Source: Candidatus Poribacteria bacterium (GTDB lineage Bacteria > Poribacteria > WGA-4E > UBA9662). Taken from it: a stretch of 12,719 nt of DNA. Positions 1 through 7,735 of this stretch are shown here, in pieces; the stretch's first letter is position 1, and each line of letters starts with the position of its first letter. Under the pieces are notes generated by a model. That model made no database searches and had not been told where the DNA came from. It saw only the letters and a list, made by a program, of their open reading frames with translations. A program made the translations under genes and the position numbers. The stretch covers positions 1-12,719 of the forward strand of contig PBVO01000131.1 in the NCBI GenBank assembly GCA_002729015.1, written 5' to 3'.

Positions 1-46
1 CAATTTAAAAGGGAATGAACGGAATTTGACCACTAACTATCGTTGT

Positions 47-88
47 CAAGCCCACAATTAGCGAGATGAATCGTTGGTTGTGGGCTTG
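47..88. repeat. 11-bp perfect inverted repeat (possible terminator)
   Basis: CAAGCCCACAA at 47-57 is the exact reverse complement of TTGTGGGCTTG at 78-88, with a 20-base loop. The plus-strand copy is followed by a short T-rich stretch (TTGTTTACTT), so it could end a transcript entering from the left. The loop is long and the T tract imperfect, so a protein-binding palindrome is also possible. Confidence 0.4.
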
Positions 89-604
89 TTGTTTACTTCA
101 AGATAACTCTGGCCCTATTTGGGGGACAGATAACTTCCTACATCAATTCTAATCCTTCTCTTACTTATCTAAACCTGCACAAAAATTGGAAGCTCTCGCA
201 AAAAACAATTCCTAGGTAATATTCGCTATTCGGTATATTTATTTTTATTCTTGTTGATCCTATCTTCGGACATAATAGGTTTTTTGTGGTACGATTTTTC
301 CACTACCAAAAGTCTATCAGCCTACCCATAAGATCAAATCTCATAAATAATTAGATTACACCCCCAAAGTGAGTCTTGAGTTAACTCTCGATCTCGAAAA
401 TACGTCGAATCTATTGACCTCGACTAGACAGAGAAGAGATTTGTTATCTAAATACTTCCGAGATTAACCATGCAAATTAGAGGTCGCTTACAATTGGCTT
501 TACCGTAGTATACCGCACGTTTTTCCTGGTTTAGCCAACAAGTGTCTTTCTCATTTATACTGCCGGGCTGGCACTTACCGTTCTTTTTATTCTCGATCTT
601 TTGA

Positions 605-775
605 TTAGAAGTTGTCTGCTAAAGGTAGTATTAACACAAATCTAACTACTGATGCCTTGATACGCCACATACCTGTTTCGATTCGTATCACTGACTTGGC
701 TTGTTCGACATAAATTAGTAGTGTGATTATCAATAAGACAGTCAGAAAGACAATAATAAATTTAAGTGGTTTCGT
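605..775 (-). other. Possible 56-aa membrane ORF lacking a normal start
   Basis: On the minus strand AGGAG (781-785) lies five bases before an ACG codon at 775-773. The frame then runs 56 codons to TAA at 607-605. The product would begin KPLKFIIVFLTVLLIITLLI, a good single transmembrane helix, followed by a mixed charged and hydrophobic tail. An ATG at the ACG position would make this a textbook small membrane protein, so a start codon lost by one T-to-C change, or a rare ACG start, are both conceivable. No family is recognised. It lies downstream of the TPR gene on the same strand. Confidence 0.22.
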
Positions 776-883
776 AAAATCTCCTGATTTAATTACAGGT
801 TCTAGGTCTCACTGCTAGTCAAATGGAAATTTTGATTAAAATGTTGTTAACAAACTTTCGCAAATCCATCCAAGCGTATTAAA

Positions 884-2458
884 TCACTGGCTTTTAGCTA
901 ACTTTTCTGTAATTTTTTCTATTCCTATTTGATAACTTTGATTCTCAGGTTCTATAGCTAAGGCGGCCTGAAGAGCTTCTTGAGCCAGATTATAACTTTC
1001 AAGTTGGTAATATAGAAGTGCTAACGTGTTATGGTATTCGGCTTTCTCAGGTTCTATTTTGATAGCTTGTTTTACGAGGTAAATAGCTCTTTCTGGCTGT
1101 TCTTTTTTCTGCCCATATAACCTGGCTAGAGCGTGGAGGCCTTTTGCTAAACTATCATCCATTTCAATTGCTTGAATGTAAGCTTTTTCGGCAGCAATTT
1201 TGTTAGACGAATGATTATATGCCTCAGCTAACAAGAAGTAGGTTTCTGCCAAAGACCTATTTTCTGAACTAGATCTTAGCTTAATCGACTCAAGATAGGA
1301 GTCGATGGCGGATTTCATTTTGTCCTGGTAAGCCAGTGATAGACCGAGGTTATGGTAATTATCAGCCGAAGATGGATCAATATCTAAAGCTTTTTTAAAG
1401 GCTACTTCAGCTTGTGCGTATGATTGCTGACTAATGTAGATTAATCCAATTTGTCGTTGAACATCAGCCACCCCTGGTTTAAGTTTTATCGACTGTTGGT
1501 ATGCTGAAAGAGCTAAGTCAATTTTATTTTGTTTGAGGTAAATCAGCCCTAGCGAAGAAAGAGCTTCAGTTAAGTCAGGTTGTAAATTCAAAGCCTTTTT
1601 TTGATTAAAGATAGCTAATTCATAGCGATTGAGCATCGCATATGCTAAACCTATTCCGCTATATGCAATCGGTAGTTGAGGATCAAGACCAATCGACTTT
1701 TGGTAGTATTGAATGGCGGTTTTGTATTGATTATTCTTTAAATAGGCCCGACCAATATTGGCCGAAATTTGGGCTTTCTGTTTTTGGTCGTTACTTCGTT
1801 GAAATGCGCCTTTTAAGCGAGCTATCTGGTCAGATTGTTTTTTCTTGTTTTGAAAACTGCGTAGATGTATTTCAGCCTTGTCTGGGGCGCCTTGCCGGAA
1901 GTAGGCTTGAGCCAAATTGTATTCGGCTTCGACTAGTCCACTATCCAGTTCGATAGCTTGTTTATATGCGGTGATTGCCGAAGGCCAATTCTGGGTTTTT
2001 GCATAGGCTAACCCCAGTTGAAGATGTGCAGACGCAAGCCTTGGTTCAAGTAGTATTGCACGCTGTTGATGTTCGATTACAAGTTGAGGCCTATTACCCT
2101 GTTTTGAAATTATATTGCCTAATTGATGATGAATCATAGCATCGTCAGGAAAAAGGTTGAGCGCTTGCTCATAAGCTGTCTTTGATTTTTCGTATTGATA
2201 AAGCGACGCATAGGCACTGCCTAGTGCAGCGTAAATATGTGCTTTACTTTTGATGTCACTTTTAGTATTTGATTGCCTTGTATTTAATTCTCGATGAAGA
2301 GATTCAATTGCTAGATCGAATTTGGATTGGCCTGAATAGGCTAAACCCAAGCCATAATCCACATTCGGATGGTACGGGTCAATTGACCGCACCTTTTGGT
2401 ATTGATCGATAGCAAGATTGAAAGCTTCTATTTGTAGGTATATCTTGGCCAGAGCCAA
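884..2458 (-). CDS. Tetratricopeptide-repeat protein, 14 TPRs (5' end frameshifted upstream)
   Basis: A protein made almost wholly of TPR units, a helical-hairpin scaffold for protein-protein contacts. About fourteen 34-residue repeats can be read, with the usual pattern (for example LGLAYAKTQNWPSAITAYKQ). A lysine-rich linker around residues 203-225 separates six N-terminal repeats from eight C-terminal ones. The frame opens at TTG 2458, but this start cuts into helix A of the first repeat. The same frame stays open for about 60 codons upstream and has no ATG, GTG or TTG there, so the true start is probably ATG 2642, joined by a one-base frameshift in a T10 run. It lies downstream of an FG-GAP/ASPIC protein, a pairing seen in several environmental phyla. 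Its partner is unknown. The TPR identity is secure. Confidence 0.9.
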   Translation of the reverse strand: MALAKIYLQIEAFNLAIDQYQKVRSIDPYHPNVDYGLGLAYSGQSKFDLAIESLHRELNTRQSNTKSDIKSKAHIYAALGSAYASLYQYEKSKTAYEQALNLFPDDAMIHHQLGNIISKQGNRPQLVIEHQQRAILLEPRLASAHLQLGLAYAKTQNWPSAITAYKQAIELDSGLVEAEYNLAQAYFRQGAPDKAEIHLRSFQNKKKQSDQIARLKGAFQRSNDQKQKAQISANIGRAYLKNNQYKTAIQYYQKSIGLDPQLPIAYSGIGLAYAMLNRYELAIFNQKKALNLQPDLTEALSSLGLIYLKQNKIDLALSAYQQSIKLKPGVADVQRQIGLIYISQQSYAQAEVAFKKALDIDPSSADNYHNLGLSLAYQDKMKSAIDSYLESIKLRSSSENRSLAETYFLLAEAYNHSSNKIAAEKAYIQAIEMDDSLAKGLHALARLYGQKKEQPERAIYLVKQAIKIEPEKAEYHNTLALLYYQLESYNLAQEALQAALAIEPENQSYQIGIEKITEKLAKSQ

Positions 2459-2642
2459 TCTAGGCGAAATTAGACTCGGGTCATTATCTATTTGGGTTTG
2501 GTGAAGTTGAATTCGATCCGGGAAACTAAGCTCTAAATCTGGTTCTAGTTGACTGTGTAATCCAACTTGTAACCATAATAAATACCAAACGAACCAACAA
2601 AAAAAAAAGCTTTCTTCCGAAGCACGATAATTTCTCGTACAT
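2459..2642 (-). other. Out-of-frame N-terminal segment of the TPR protein
   Basis: On the minus strand ATG at 2642-2640 is preceded by AGGA (2654-2651) with 8-base spacing. It opens a frame starting MYEKLSCFGRK that enters a 10-T run. In the present reading this frame stops after about 43 codons. Removing one T gives MYEKLSCFGRKLFF, then CWFVWYLLWLQVG, then an acidic linker ending in LISPR that runs without a stop into the TPR protein. The merged protein would be 585 aa with a basic N-terminus and hydrophobic core, that is, a signal peptide or anchor. Either the read is wrong by one base, or the gene is a recent frameshift, or the tract is phase-variable or slippery. Confidence 0.6.
2599..2608. 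repeat. A10/T10 homopolymer inside the TPR gene leader
   Basis: Ten consecutive A on the plus strand (T on the coding strand) lie between the ATG 2642 start and the TPR frame. The count sets the frame: nine T join the two, ten do not. It sits inside the predicted hydrophobic core of the export signal. Confidence 0.75.
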
Positions 2643-2689
2643 CACCTGATTCCTAAACCGCCTATCAAGGTTTTATTTTCCCGCGATAA

Positions 2690-2971
2690 CTATAAACAGA
2701 TCGACCAGTGTTCCCAGCAGTTGTCTGGGACGTCGTACCATATTTCCTTTGGTCTAGTACCACCAACGGCCAAAAATTCCAATCCGAGGGAATTTTGAAT
2801 CCTGACTGAACCATCATGGGATAAAAACCACGCCAAATTGATAGTAATATTGTTCTCACTAATGCTGACAAACAGTTCAACTCCGGTTGCAGACTGATCG
2901 GTTGGCCTGATTACCTAAGTATCATACCGAAACGTGTCAGTTAAGATCACGATGATATTTTCATCTATTCT
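2690..2971 (-). pseudogene. Probable sulfatase-like gene relic with in-frame stop
   Basis: One minus-strand frame overlaps the last codons of the ASPIC gene and reads NIIVILTDTFRYDT at 2959-2918. This closely resembles the N-terminal strand of formylglycine sulfatases, where the Asp after the hydrophobic strand is a calcium ligand. A TAG follows at 2917-2915. The same frame then continues for about 75 codons with protein-like text rich in W, D and E (KEIWYDVPDNCWEHW) to a TAG at 2692-2690. The sulfatase Cys/Ser-x-Pro-x-Arg motif is absent, so the middle of the gene would have been lost. The downstream half could be the sulfatase C-terminus or another gene; I cannot assign it. A competing 71-codon frame at 2665-2880 looks less protein-like. 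Confidence 0.4.
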
Positions 2972-4599
2972 TCCTCTACTACAGTTAAAAATTGATTGGC
3001 TTTGACCTGTTCCATAATTTGTTGATTGCCACTAGCCCATTCAATTTCGAGACGGTCAACTATTTTTGCTTTCCCCAAACCGAAATGCAAACGCAAGTCA
3101 TTTTGACTAGCATAACCCGATCCACTTTTGACCTCACGGCTTTGCTTCGACCAACTGATTGATGAGTCATTCAAAAAGATTGTAAGATTAGAGCCAATAG
3201 CGCTCCGGTTGCACTGAGATCCGATTAATTTAACGGTCAGCCAATTATATCCATTTTGGTTGCTAGCAGAATTTCGAAATATAGTTGGTTGGTCATTTAG
3301 ATTGACTACAACTACGTCTACGTCGCCATCATTATCTAGATCCCCGAAGGCACTTCCACGACTAACTTTATGATCATCGACTAAAAGTCGTTCAATGAAA
3401 AAATCTCCTTTCTGATTCCAAAAAATTTGATTAGGTTGTTGATAAGTACCAACTGGATCAATCTCTTCGATATTGTCGTCCAAATGGCCATTGGCAATGA
3501 ATATATCTAACCAACCATCATTATTCAAATCAGCAAAGTCCACCCCCCATGATAGATAAGGTAAACTGCGTTGTCCAATACCCGATTGGAAACTAGTTTC
3601 TGTAAATAGAAAGCTTCCATCGTTTCGGAATAAGTGATTGGTTTGATCTTGAAAATTAGTGACTATAATGTCGAGATCCCCGTCGTTATCGTAATCTCCA
3701 GTATTACAACCCATTCCACTCAATGCTTGGCCAGATTCACTGAGACCAACTCCTGTCATTAGGCCGATTTCTCGAAAAAATTGGCCGCCGGAATTTTGGA
3801 GTAAAAAGTCGGGCGTCGTATCATTAGCCACAAAAATATCTGGCCAATTATCGTGGTTAAAGTCCCCACAAACTACACCTAACCCCTTGCCTTTTTTTGA
3901 GCTAACATTAGTTAATTCACTGACATCAGAAAAGGTGCCATCAGTGTTATTACGGTACAATTTATCAGCCTCAGCGTCGAAGATCTCGGGAGTGCAATAG
4001 GTCTGTTGGTTTAAGTGCTTACAGGAAGGATTATTGCTTACATCAAATTGGACATAGTTGACAACGTACAAATCCAGCCAACCATCTTGGTCGTAATCTA
4101 TAAATGAACACCCACTACTAAAACCTTTAACATCCACACCAACTGTCTGACTCACATCAGAAAAAGTGCCGTCAGCGTTGTTTTTATATAAAACATTAGA
4201 ACCATAATTAGTCAAGTACAAGTCGGTCCAACCATCATTGTTGTAATCACCCGTACAACAACCAATACCGTAACCAGTATGCCCAGTTTGAGTTTCATTG
4301 GTCACATCAGTAAATATGCCTCCATCGTTTCGGTAAAATCGGTTGGATACTTCTTTTGTTTGGTGACGTAGATCACAACCATTGACAAAATATAAATCTA
4401 AGTCTCCATCATTATCGTAGTCAATCATAGCCAAGCCACAACCAATAGGTTCAATAAAATATTTTAAGCCAAATTGCCCGTCGGTGTGTTGAAAATTCAG
4501 GCCATATTTTGTTGGGTTTTCGATATTAAACTGACTCCTAGCACTTGAGAGAATTGGTATAACTAGAGCGACGAAAACTATTAAAAAAGTCTTATTCAC
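2965..4599 (-). CDS. Secreted FG-GAP/VCBS repeat protein with C-terminal ASPIC/UnbV domain
   Basis: A 544-residue exported protein. Residues 1-22 form a signal peptide (NKTFLIVFVALVIPILSSA). At least seven calcium-binding FG-GAP/VCBS motifs of the form D-x-D/N-x-D-G-x-x-D follow, for example DYDNDGDLDLYFVNG near residue 60, then DYNNDGWTD, DYDQDGWLD, DFNHDNWPD, DYDNDGDLD, DLNNDGWLD and DLDNDGDVD. Together they suggest a beta-propeller. The last 90 or so residues match the ASPIC/UnbV domain (NWLTVKLIG near its start, a GSGYASQN stretch, then HFGLG and VDRLEIEWASG). Family members are extracellular, probably adhesive or ligand-binding, with no settled biochemical role. The start is GTG with a weak ribosome site. 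Upstream the frame is open to a TAG near 4665 but offers no better start. It probably shares a transcript with the TPR gene. Confidence 0.92.
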   Translation of the reverse strand: MNKTFLIVFVALVIPILSSARSQFNIENPTKYGLNFQHTDGQFGLKYFIEPIGCGLAMIDYDNDGDLDLYFVNGCDLRHQTKEVSNRFYRNDGGIFTDVTNETQTGHTGYGIGCCTGDYNNDGWTDLYLTNYGSNVLYKNNADGTFSDVSQTVGVDVKGFSSGCSFIDYDQDGWLDLYVVNYVQFDVSNNPSCKHLNQQTYCTPEIFDAEADKLYRNNTDGTFSDVSELTNVSSKKGKGLGVVCGDFNHDNWPDIFVANDTTPDFLLQNSGGQFFREIGLMTGVGLSESGQALSGMGCNTGDYDNDGDLDIIVTNFQDQTNHLFRNDGSFLFTETSFQSGIGQRSLPYLSWGVDFADLNNDGWLDIFIANGHLDDNIEEIDPVGTYQQPNQIFWNQKGDFFIERLLVDDHKVSRGSAFGDLDNDGDVDVVVVNLNDQPTIFRNSASNQNGYNWLTVKLIGSQCNRSAIGSNLTIFLNDSSISWSKQSREVKSGSGYASQNDLRLHFGLGKAKIVDRLEIEWASGNQQIMEQVKANQFLTVVEEE

Positions 4600-4636
4600 T
4601 TGGGAAAAAATCGGATTTGGATATTTAAACAGTTGA

Positions 4637-4714
4637 TCAAATATTAGAATGAGGAGATTGTTCCCCTATAATAAACAAAACGGATACGATTACTGTCAGT
4701 AGAAGGTATTTCAT
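4637..4714 (-). CDS. 25-aa signal-peptide-like small ORF
   Basis: ATG at 4714-4712 lies three bases after the TGA of the beta-helix gene (4720-4718), so translation could be coupled. It reads MKYLLLTVIVSVLFIIG and then a short polar tail, ending in TGA at 4639-4637. A basic residue followed by a 14-residue hydrophobic core is a typical export signal or a very small membrane peptide. It may be the remaining N-terminus of a lost secreted protein, a real small membrane protein, or a coupling peptide for the ASPIC gene, whose GTG lies 37 bases further on. No clear ribosome site is seen; coupling would have to supply ribosomes. Confidence 0.35.
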   Translation of the reverse strand: MKYLLLTVIVSVLFIIGEQSPHSNI

Positions 4715-4717
4715 TTG

Positions 4718-5998
4718 TCAGATGGATTGGCGTTCATCCTTTATTCGTTCAGTCGTTCTAATTATGTTGTCTTCTATGATAACACTCCCTGCTTCTCTTC
4801 CAATGCGAATACCAGTTCGTTGCCGTCCATCCCCGCTGTCCTCAATGGTATTTCGGCGAATTACTGTTCCTTTAGTAAATCCATCAACAAACAAGCCCCA
4901 GCTCTGGTTATCACGAATGATGTTTTCTTCGAAGGTCGTACGATGTCCTGCCATGGGCTCACTTTCTGAGCGCCAGTAGACGCCGCCCATTTGATTTCTG
5001 ATAATGGTGTTCCTCCGAACAAAATTGTCGGTATCCTTGTGCCCAATTGACATCCCGTAACCACCATTTCTTTCGAGCCAATTCTCTTCTGCCACACCGT
5101 TACGAACTCGCCAACAGAAGAAAAAACCATCTTCATCATTACTTATAGCGTGACAATTGGTCACAGAAGGCCTCTGAGACCCACTGCCTGGATGTAATCC
5201 GAAGCCCGCACATTGTTTGACAATACATCGACTGACTCTGACATCATTGGATTGTTGGAAACTAATGCCATCCCCTTGATAGTTAGTCACTGTGCAGTCA
5301 GTAATCGTACAATGGTCACCTTGATAAAGATAGATGCCAGCAGTACGACAACCATCCACTTTAGTTGGGTTATTTTGACGGTTACCGTCAATAGATAAGT
5401 GTTCTACTTGGGCGTCCTGAATCTTGTAACCACTGATGACCGGGAACACCGTAGCTGCGAATCCACCTTCGGCTACCATGATGTCAGCATTCATAGAACG
5501 ACTAAGTGTAAAATAGTTATCCTTGGCATTCAGAACCGTAGCACAGACCCCATGGAAATTCCGTTGTTTTTTGGAAGCAACATAAACTCCTCGTCCTCTG
5601 GCAAACCCTTCAGGATTTTTAAGCGAAATGGCTGCTTCACCAAAATCTCCGTCTGCTGCTAGTTCAGACCTATACTCGAGGTCTTTTTTCAGGATTGTTT
5701 TACCCGGTGTACCTCGAATTTTCACACGATTACGTAGGTGTAGTGAATCCCTCATTAGGAATTCACCTGGACCGACTTTTACTAAGCCACCCCCTAAGCT
5801 ACCAACATAGTCCACCGCAGCCTGTAGCGCACGATTGTCGCTCCCAATAATGTCTGCATTCTCAAGCCCGATCGATATCTCAATCGCAGGTCGTGCATGA
5901 AGATCGTTTTCAGCATATTGTCGTTCTGCTTGGCCTACTGAAGTATACTGACTATATATAAGACCGAGGCTAGCTACAAGCATCGCAGTATATCCCAT
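4718..5998 (-). CDS. Secreted right-handed parallel beta-helix protein (pectate lyase superfamily)
   Basis: A 426-aa protein. An N-terminal hydrophobic stretch (MGYTAMLVASLGLIYSQ) acts as a signal peptide, with likely cleavage near residues 22-26. Residues about 50-90 (ALQAAVDYVGSLGGGLVKVG and following) match the opening of the pectate-lyase-3 beta-helix fold, in which a strand-forming repeat builds up from a 'GGG-x-V' turn. From about residue 190 there are many 21-24-residue coils with regular N, D, G and V/I positions (CTITDC, GDGISFQQSNDVRVSRC, GYGMSIGHK, RRNTIIRNQMGGVYWRS, EENIIRDNQSWGLFVDG), as in the beta_helix/PbH1 repeat families. Such proteins bind or cleave acidic or neutral polysaccharides. 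No GH28 catalytic Asp set or lyase motif is obvious, so activity is not assigned. ATG 5998 has no strong Shine-Dalgarno site. Confidence 0.85.
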   Translation of the reverse strand: MGYTAMLVASLGLIYSQYTSVGQAERQYAENDLHARPAIEISIGLENADIIGSDNRALQAAVDYVGSLGGGLVKVGPGEFLMRDSLHLRNRVKIRGTPGKTILKKDLEYRSELAADGDFGEAAISLKNPEGFARGRGVYVASKKQRNFHGVCATVLNAKDNYFTLSRSMNADIMVAEGGFAATVFPVISGYKIQDAQVEHLSIDGNRQNNPTKVDGCRTAGIYLYQGDHCTITDCTVTNYQGDGISFQQSNDVRVSRCIVKQCAGFGLHPGSGSQRPSVTNCHAISNDEDGFFFCWRVRNGVAEENWLERNGGYGMSIGHKDTDNFVRRNTIIRNQMGGVYWRSESEPMAGHRTTFEENIIRDNQSWGLFVDGFTKGTVIRRNTIEDSGDGRQRTGIRIGREAGSVIIEDNIIRTTERIKDERQSI

Positions 5999-6513
5999 AC
6001 ATGGCTTATTTTTGTCAACTTTTTTCCTTTCTCGTGAGATTAAAAGTTAGCAGCTTACTTTTCTAAATATTGAATTCATAAAAGCTAAAATTAGTTTCAA
6101 GACGTTCGTATATTTGATCAACCAATCACCAAAATAATTTAGACTTATTATCCCATTACTACTTTTGCAACATTATGCCTTACTTCTGCTTATGCGAATA
6201 ACAAATTAGCAGAGAAAAACTTTTACTGGATATAAAAAGACTGGTAATCTTTTTTTCAGCATATACTGAAAAAAGACAAAAAAGAAAAATAACTTATCTT
6301 TTAAACTATTTAAACTACCTTTTTCTTGGGCTAACTCTGTTTTAGAGTCCTACAATTATAAACAATAAAAATTAAGGTAATACTTAGACAAATCTCAACC
6401 TCAAAAAGAAAAACTCTGCCCCGAAAGCTACAACAGGTAAAGTAAGTTTCAAAAATTATGGCAGACAAAAGTTGCCATTCGAATACAATTTTGGTATTTG
6501 TGTGTATTAGCTC
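5999..6513. other. AT-rich intergenic region
   Basis: About 515 bases of very AT-rich DNA between the aldolase stop and the beta-helix start. I see no plausible ORF on either strand. It contains one short hairpin (6251-6274) and a TATAAT on the minus strand at 6360-6355 without a well-placed -35 box. A promoter for the beta-helix gene probably lies here but cannot be pinpointed. Confidence 0.5.
6251..6274. terminator. Symmetric hairpin, possible terminator
   Basis: TTTTTTCAG (6251-6259) pairs perfectly with CTGAAAAAA (6266-6274) around a 6-base loop, CATATA. The arms consist mainly of A or T tracts, so either strand gives a stem followed by or ending in U residues. It lies about 240 bases downstream of the aldolase stop. 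The stem has only three G:C-containing positions, so it is weak. Confidence 0.35.
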
Positions 6514-7230
6514 TTATTGATAATTGATAAAAACAGTAGTTCCCATCTCAACATACAGGTCTTTATCTTCTGGCGGAACACCCCGCATACAAACTGCAAC
6601 ACCGGTATCATTCAACTGTTCAGCTACATGTTGAACACAATCTTCGACCGTTTTTAGAAAATGGTTAGGATAACACTCTAAGCTAAAACTTAAGTCAGCA
6701 GGGCCGAACGAAACGCAATCAACACCTGACTTAGCTAATTTCCGGGCGTTGGTTACCGAATTAATGGACTCAACTTGTATCCATAAAATCCCATTTTCTT
6801 TCCACCACTGGCTATAATCTAAACGACCCCGATGGTGCTCAGAAACTGGCCGAGATGCCCCTCCCCAACTACGTTTCCCAAATTGTGGATAGTAAAATGC
6901 ATTGATTGCAGTATCAACAGTAGTTTCAAGTTCTACTTGTGGAACCTCGATACCTGTTGGTCCTAAGTCGAGCATATTGCCAATTAGGTATGCTTGCTCG
7001 GTATGCTTGATACGAAATATTACATCTGCTTCGTACTCATCGGTTAAACGACAAAAATGAAATAGCCGTTCTTCGTTGAAAGGATCATGTTGGCTATCGG
7101 TAGCGATAAAGTCAAAACTACCTTCGTCTAAAATAGATCGTATCTTCTCTGGTTCAGTCATAATTGGAATATGACGACCGTCAAGTACTTCACCATCTTT
7201 CATCCGCTGCTTCAAACTACTGGTCAGCAT
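6514..7230 (-). CDS. HpcH/HpaI-family class II aldolase
   Basis: A 238-aa cytoplasmic TIM-barrel aldolase of the HpaI/2-keto-3-deoxy-sugar acid type. These metal-dependent enzymes cleave 2-keto-3-deoxy acids to pyruvate plus an aldehyde. Visible motifs are TDSQHD with the candidate base His48, Arg73 (pyruvate carboxylate), Glu154 in IQVES and Asp179 in GPADLS as the two metal ligands, and the central YYPQFGKRSWGG loop. ATG 7230 has AAGGAG at 7246-7241, spaced ten bases. The family usually runs to about 250-267 aa. Here the protein ends right after GTTVFINYQ, where the last barrel strand would be followed by a final helix, so the C-terminus may be clipped. The true substrate is unknown; context suggests a sugar-acid pathway. 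Confidence 0.87.
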   Translation of the reverse strand: MLTSSLKQRMKDGEVLDGRHIPIMTEPEKIRSILDEGSFDFIATDSQHDPFNEERLFHFCRLTDEYEADVIFRIKHTEQAYLIGNMLDLGPTGIEVPQVELETTVDTAINAFYYPQFGKRSWGGASRPVSEHHRGRLDYSQWWKENGILWIQVESINSVTNARKLAKSGVDCVSFGPADLSFSLECYPNHFLKTVEDCVQHVAEQLNDTGVAVCMRGVPPEDKDLYVEMGTTVFINYQ

Positions 7231-7240
7231 CGATTATTCA

Positions 7241-7246
7241 CTCCTT
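7241..7246 (-). promoter_or_regulatory. Ribosome binding site of the aldolase
   Basis: AAGGAG on the minus strand, ten bases before ATG 7230. It supports that start over the internal Met10. Confidence 0.7.
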
Positions 7247-7263
7247 TTTGCTTCAATAGTATT

Positions 7264-7398
7264 TTAATTATCAGGGCCCGACCTCAGTTTTTTCCGGTTA
7301 ATAGGCTTGCTGTTTTTATTCCGTTTTAACAAAAGCTTGGTTTTCTTTTTCTTGTTCAATAACTCTACCACTCTAGTTATTACTCCTCGATTTAACAT
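7264..7398 (-). CDS. 44-aa highly basic small ORF upstream of the aldolase
   Basis: ATG at 7398-7396 has AGGA ten bases upstream. The ORF ends at TAA 7266-7264, 33 bases before the aldolase start. The product begins MLNRGVITRVVELLNKKKKT and is very basic: 9 Lys and 4 Arg in the stretch from residue 16 to 39, with a short amphipathic N-terminal helix. No family is recognised. It could be a small nucleic-acid-binding protein, a translation-linked leader for the aldolase, or a chance ORF. The ribosome site and tight spacing favour expression; low-complexity lysine in AT-rich DNA counsels caution. Confidence 0.4.
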   Translation of the reverse strand: MLNRGVITRVVELLNKKKKTKLLLKRNKNSKPINRKKLRSGPDN

Positions 7399-7735
7399 AC
7401 GTTGTATTTCCTAAATAAATTTAAAGCCAAATTATATAGACAAGTACTCTTACAGAAGAACGAATACCAAATAGACTTATTTGATTATTCTTGGTTGAAA
7501 AATTATTCAGGTTCTAGAGATTTACAAGCATCAAAAAAAGCTGAGGAGGACTCAGCTAGGTTGGGATATCGCCTTATTTTTGGTAAAGCTGGTAGGTATT
7601 CTCTCACAGTTAGCCTATTCTGTAAAGGCATCAACAAACTTTTTACTTCCTATTGATTTTTATTACTCTCTGCAAGCTTTTCCTTAAAGAAGAGTGCCCA
7701 ATAAGGTTTTATCTTTCGTAATAGGAGGATTAATA
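7399..7735 (+). other. Divergent intergenic region before the glycosidase leader
   Basis: This stretch lies between two divergent transcription units and must hold their promoters. An open frame at 7402-7656 (TTG start, 84 aa) has no ribosome site and no recognisable motif, so I do not call it. At 7539-7557 AGCTGAG and CTCAGCT form a perfect 7-bp stem with loop GAGGA, which could expose or hide purines. No known riboswitch consensus is recognised. Confidence 0.4.

Larger units (their letters stand above)
1..883. other. Gene-free region with membrane-helix-like reading fragments
   Basis: No open frame here has a start, ribosome site and length that make a convincing gene. Several short stretches nevertheless read like membrane protein. 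On the plus strand about 200-331 encodes a basic stretch followed by a hydrophobic helix and ends at TAA 329-331 with no usable start. An ATG at 470 gives a basic-then-hydrophobic 12-residue start that stops at once. Plus 535-645 in another frame encodes a 36-residue segment with a clear transmembrane core (AGLALTVLFILDLLI). This could be a decayed membrane sensor or transporter, or chance in AT-rich DNA. The stops and frame changes argue against an intact gene. Confidence 0.35.

Noticed and set aside
2665..2880. 71-aa minus-strand ORF
   Set aside because: A competing frame over the same bases reads more like protein and joins the sulfatase-like segment.
4715..5810. Several plus-strand and off-frame ORFs across the beta-helix gene
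   Set aside because: Antisense or off-frame shadows of a clear beta-helix coding region; no motifs of their own.
6012..6017. TTGACA on the minus strand just before the beta-helix start
   Set aside because: It is only about 14 bases from the ATG, too close to serve as a -35 box for that gene.
7402..7656. 84-aa plus-strand ORF
   Set aside because: TTG start without a ribosome site, no motif, and it lies in a divergent promoter region; chance is more likely.
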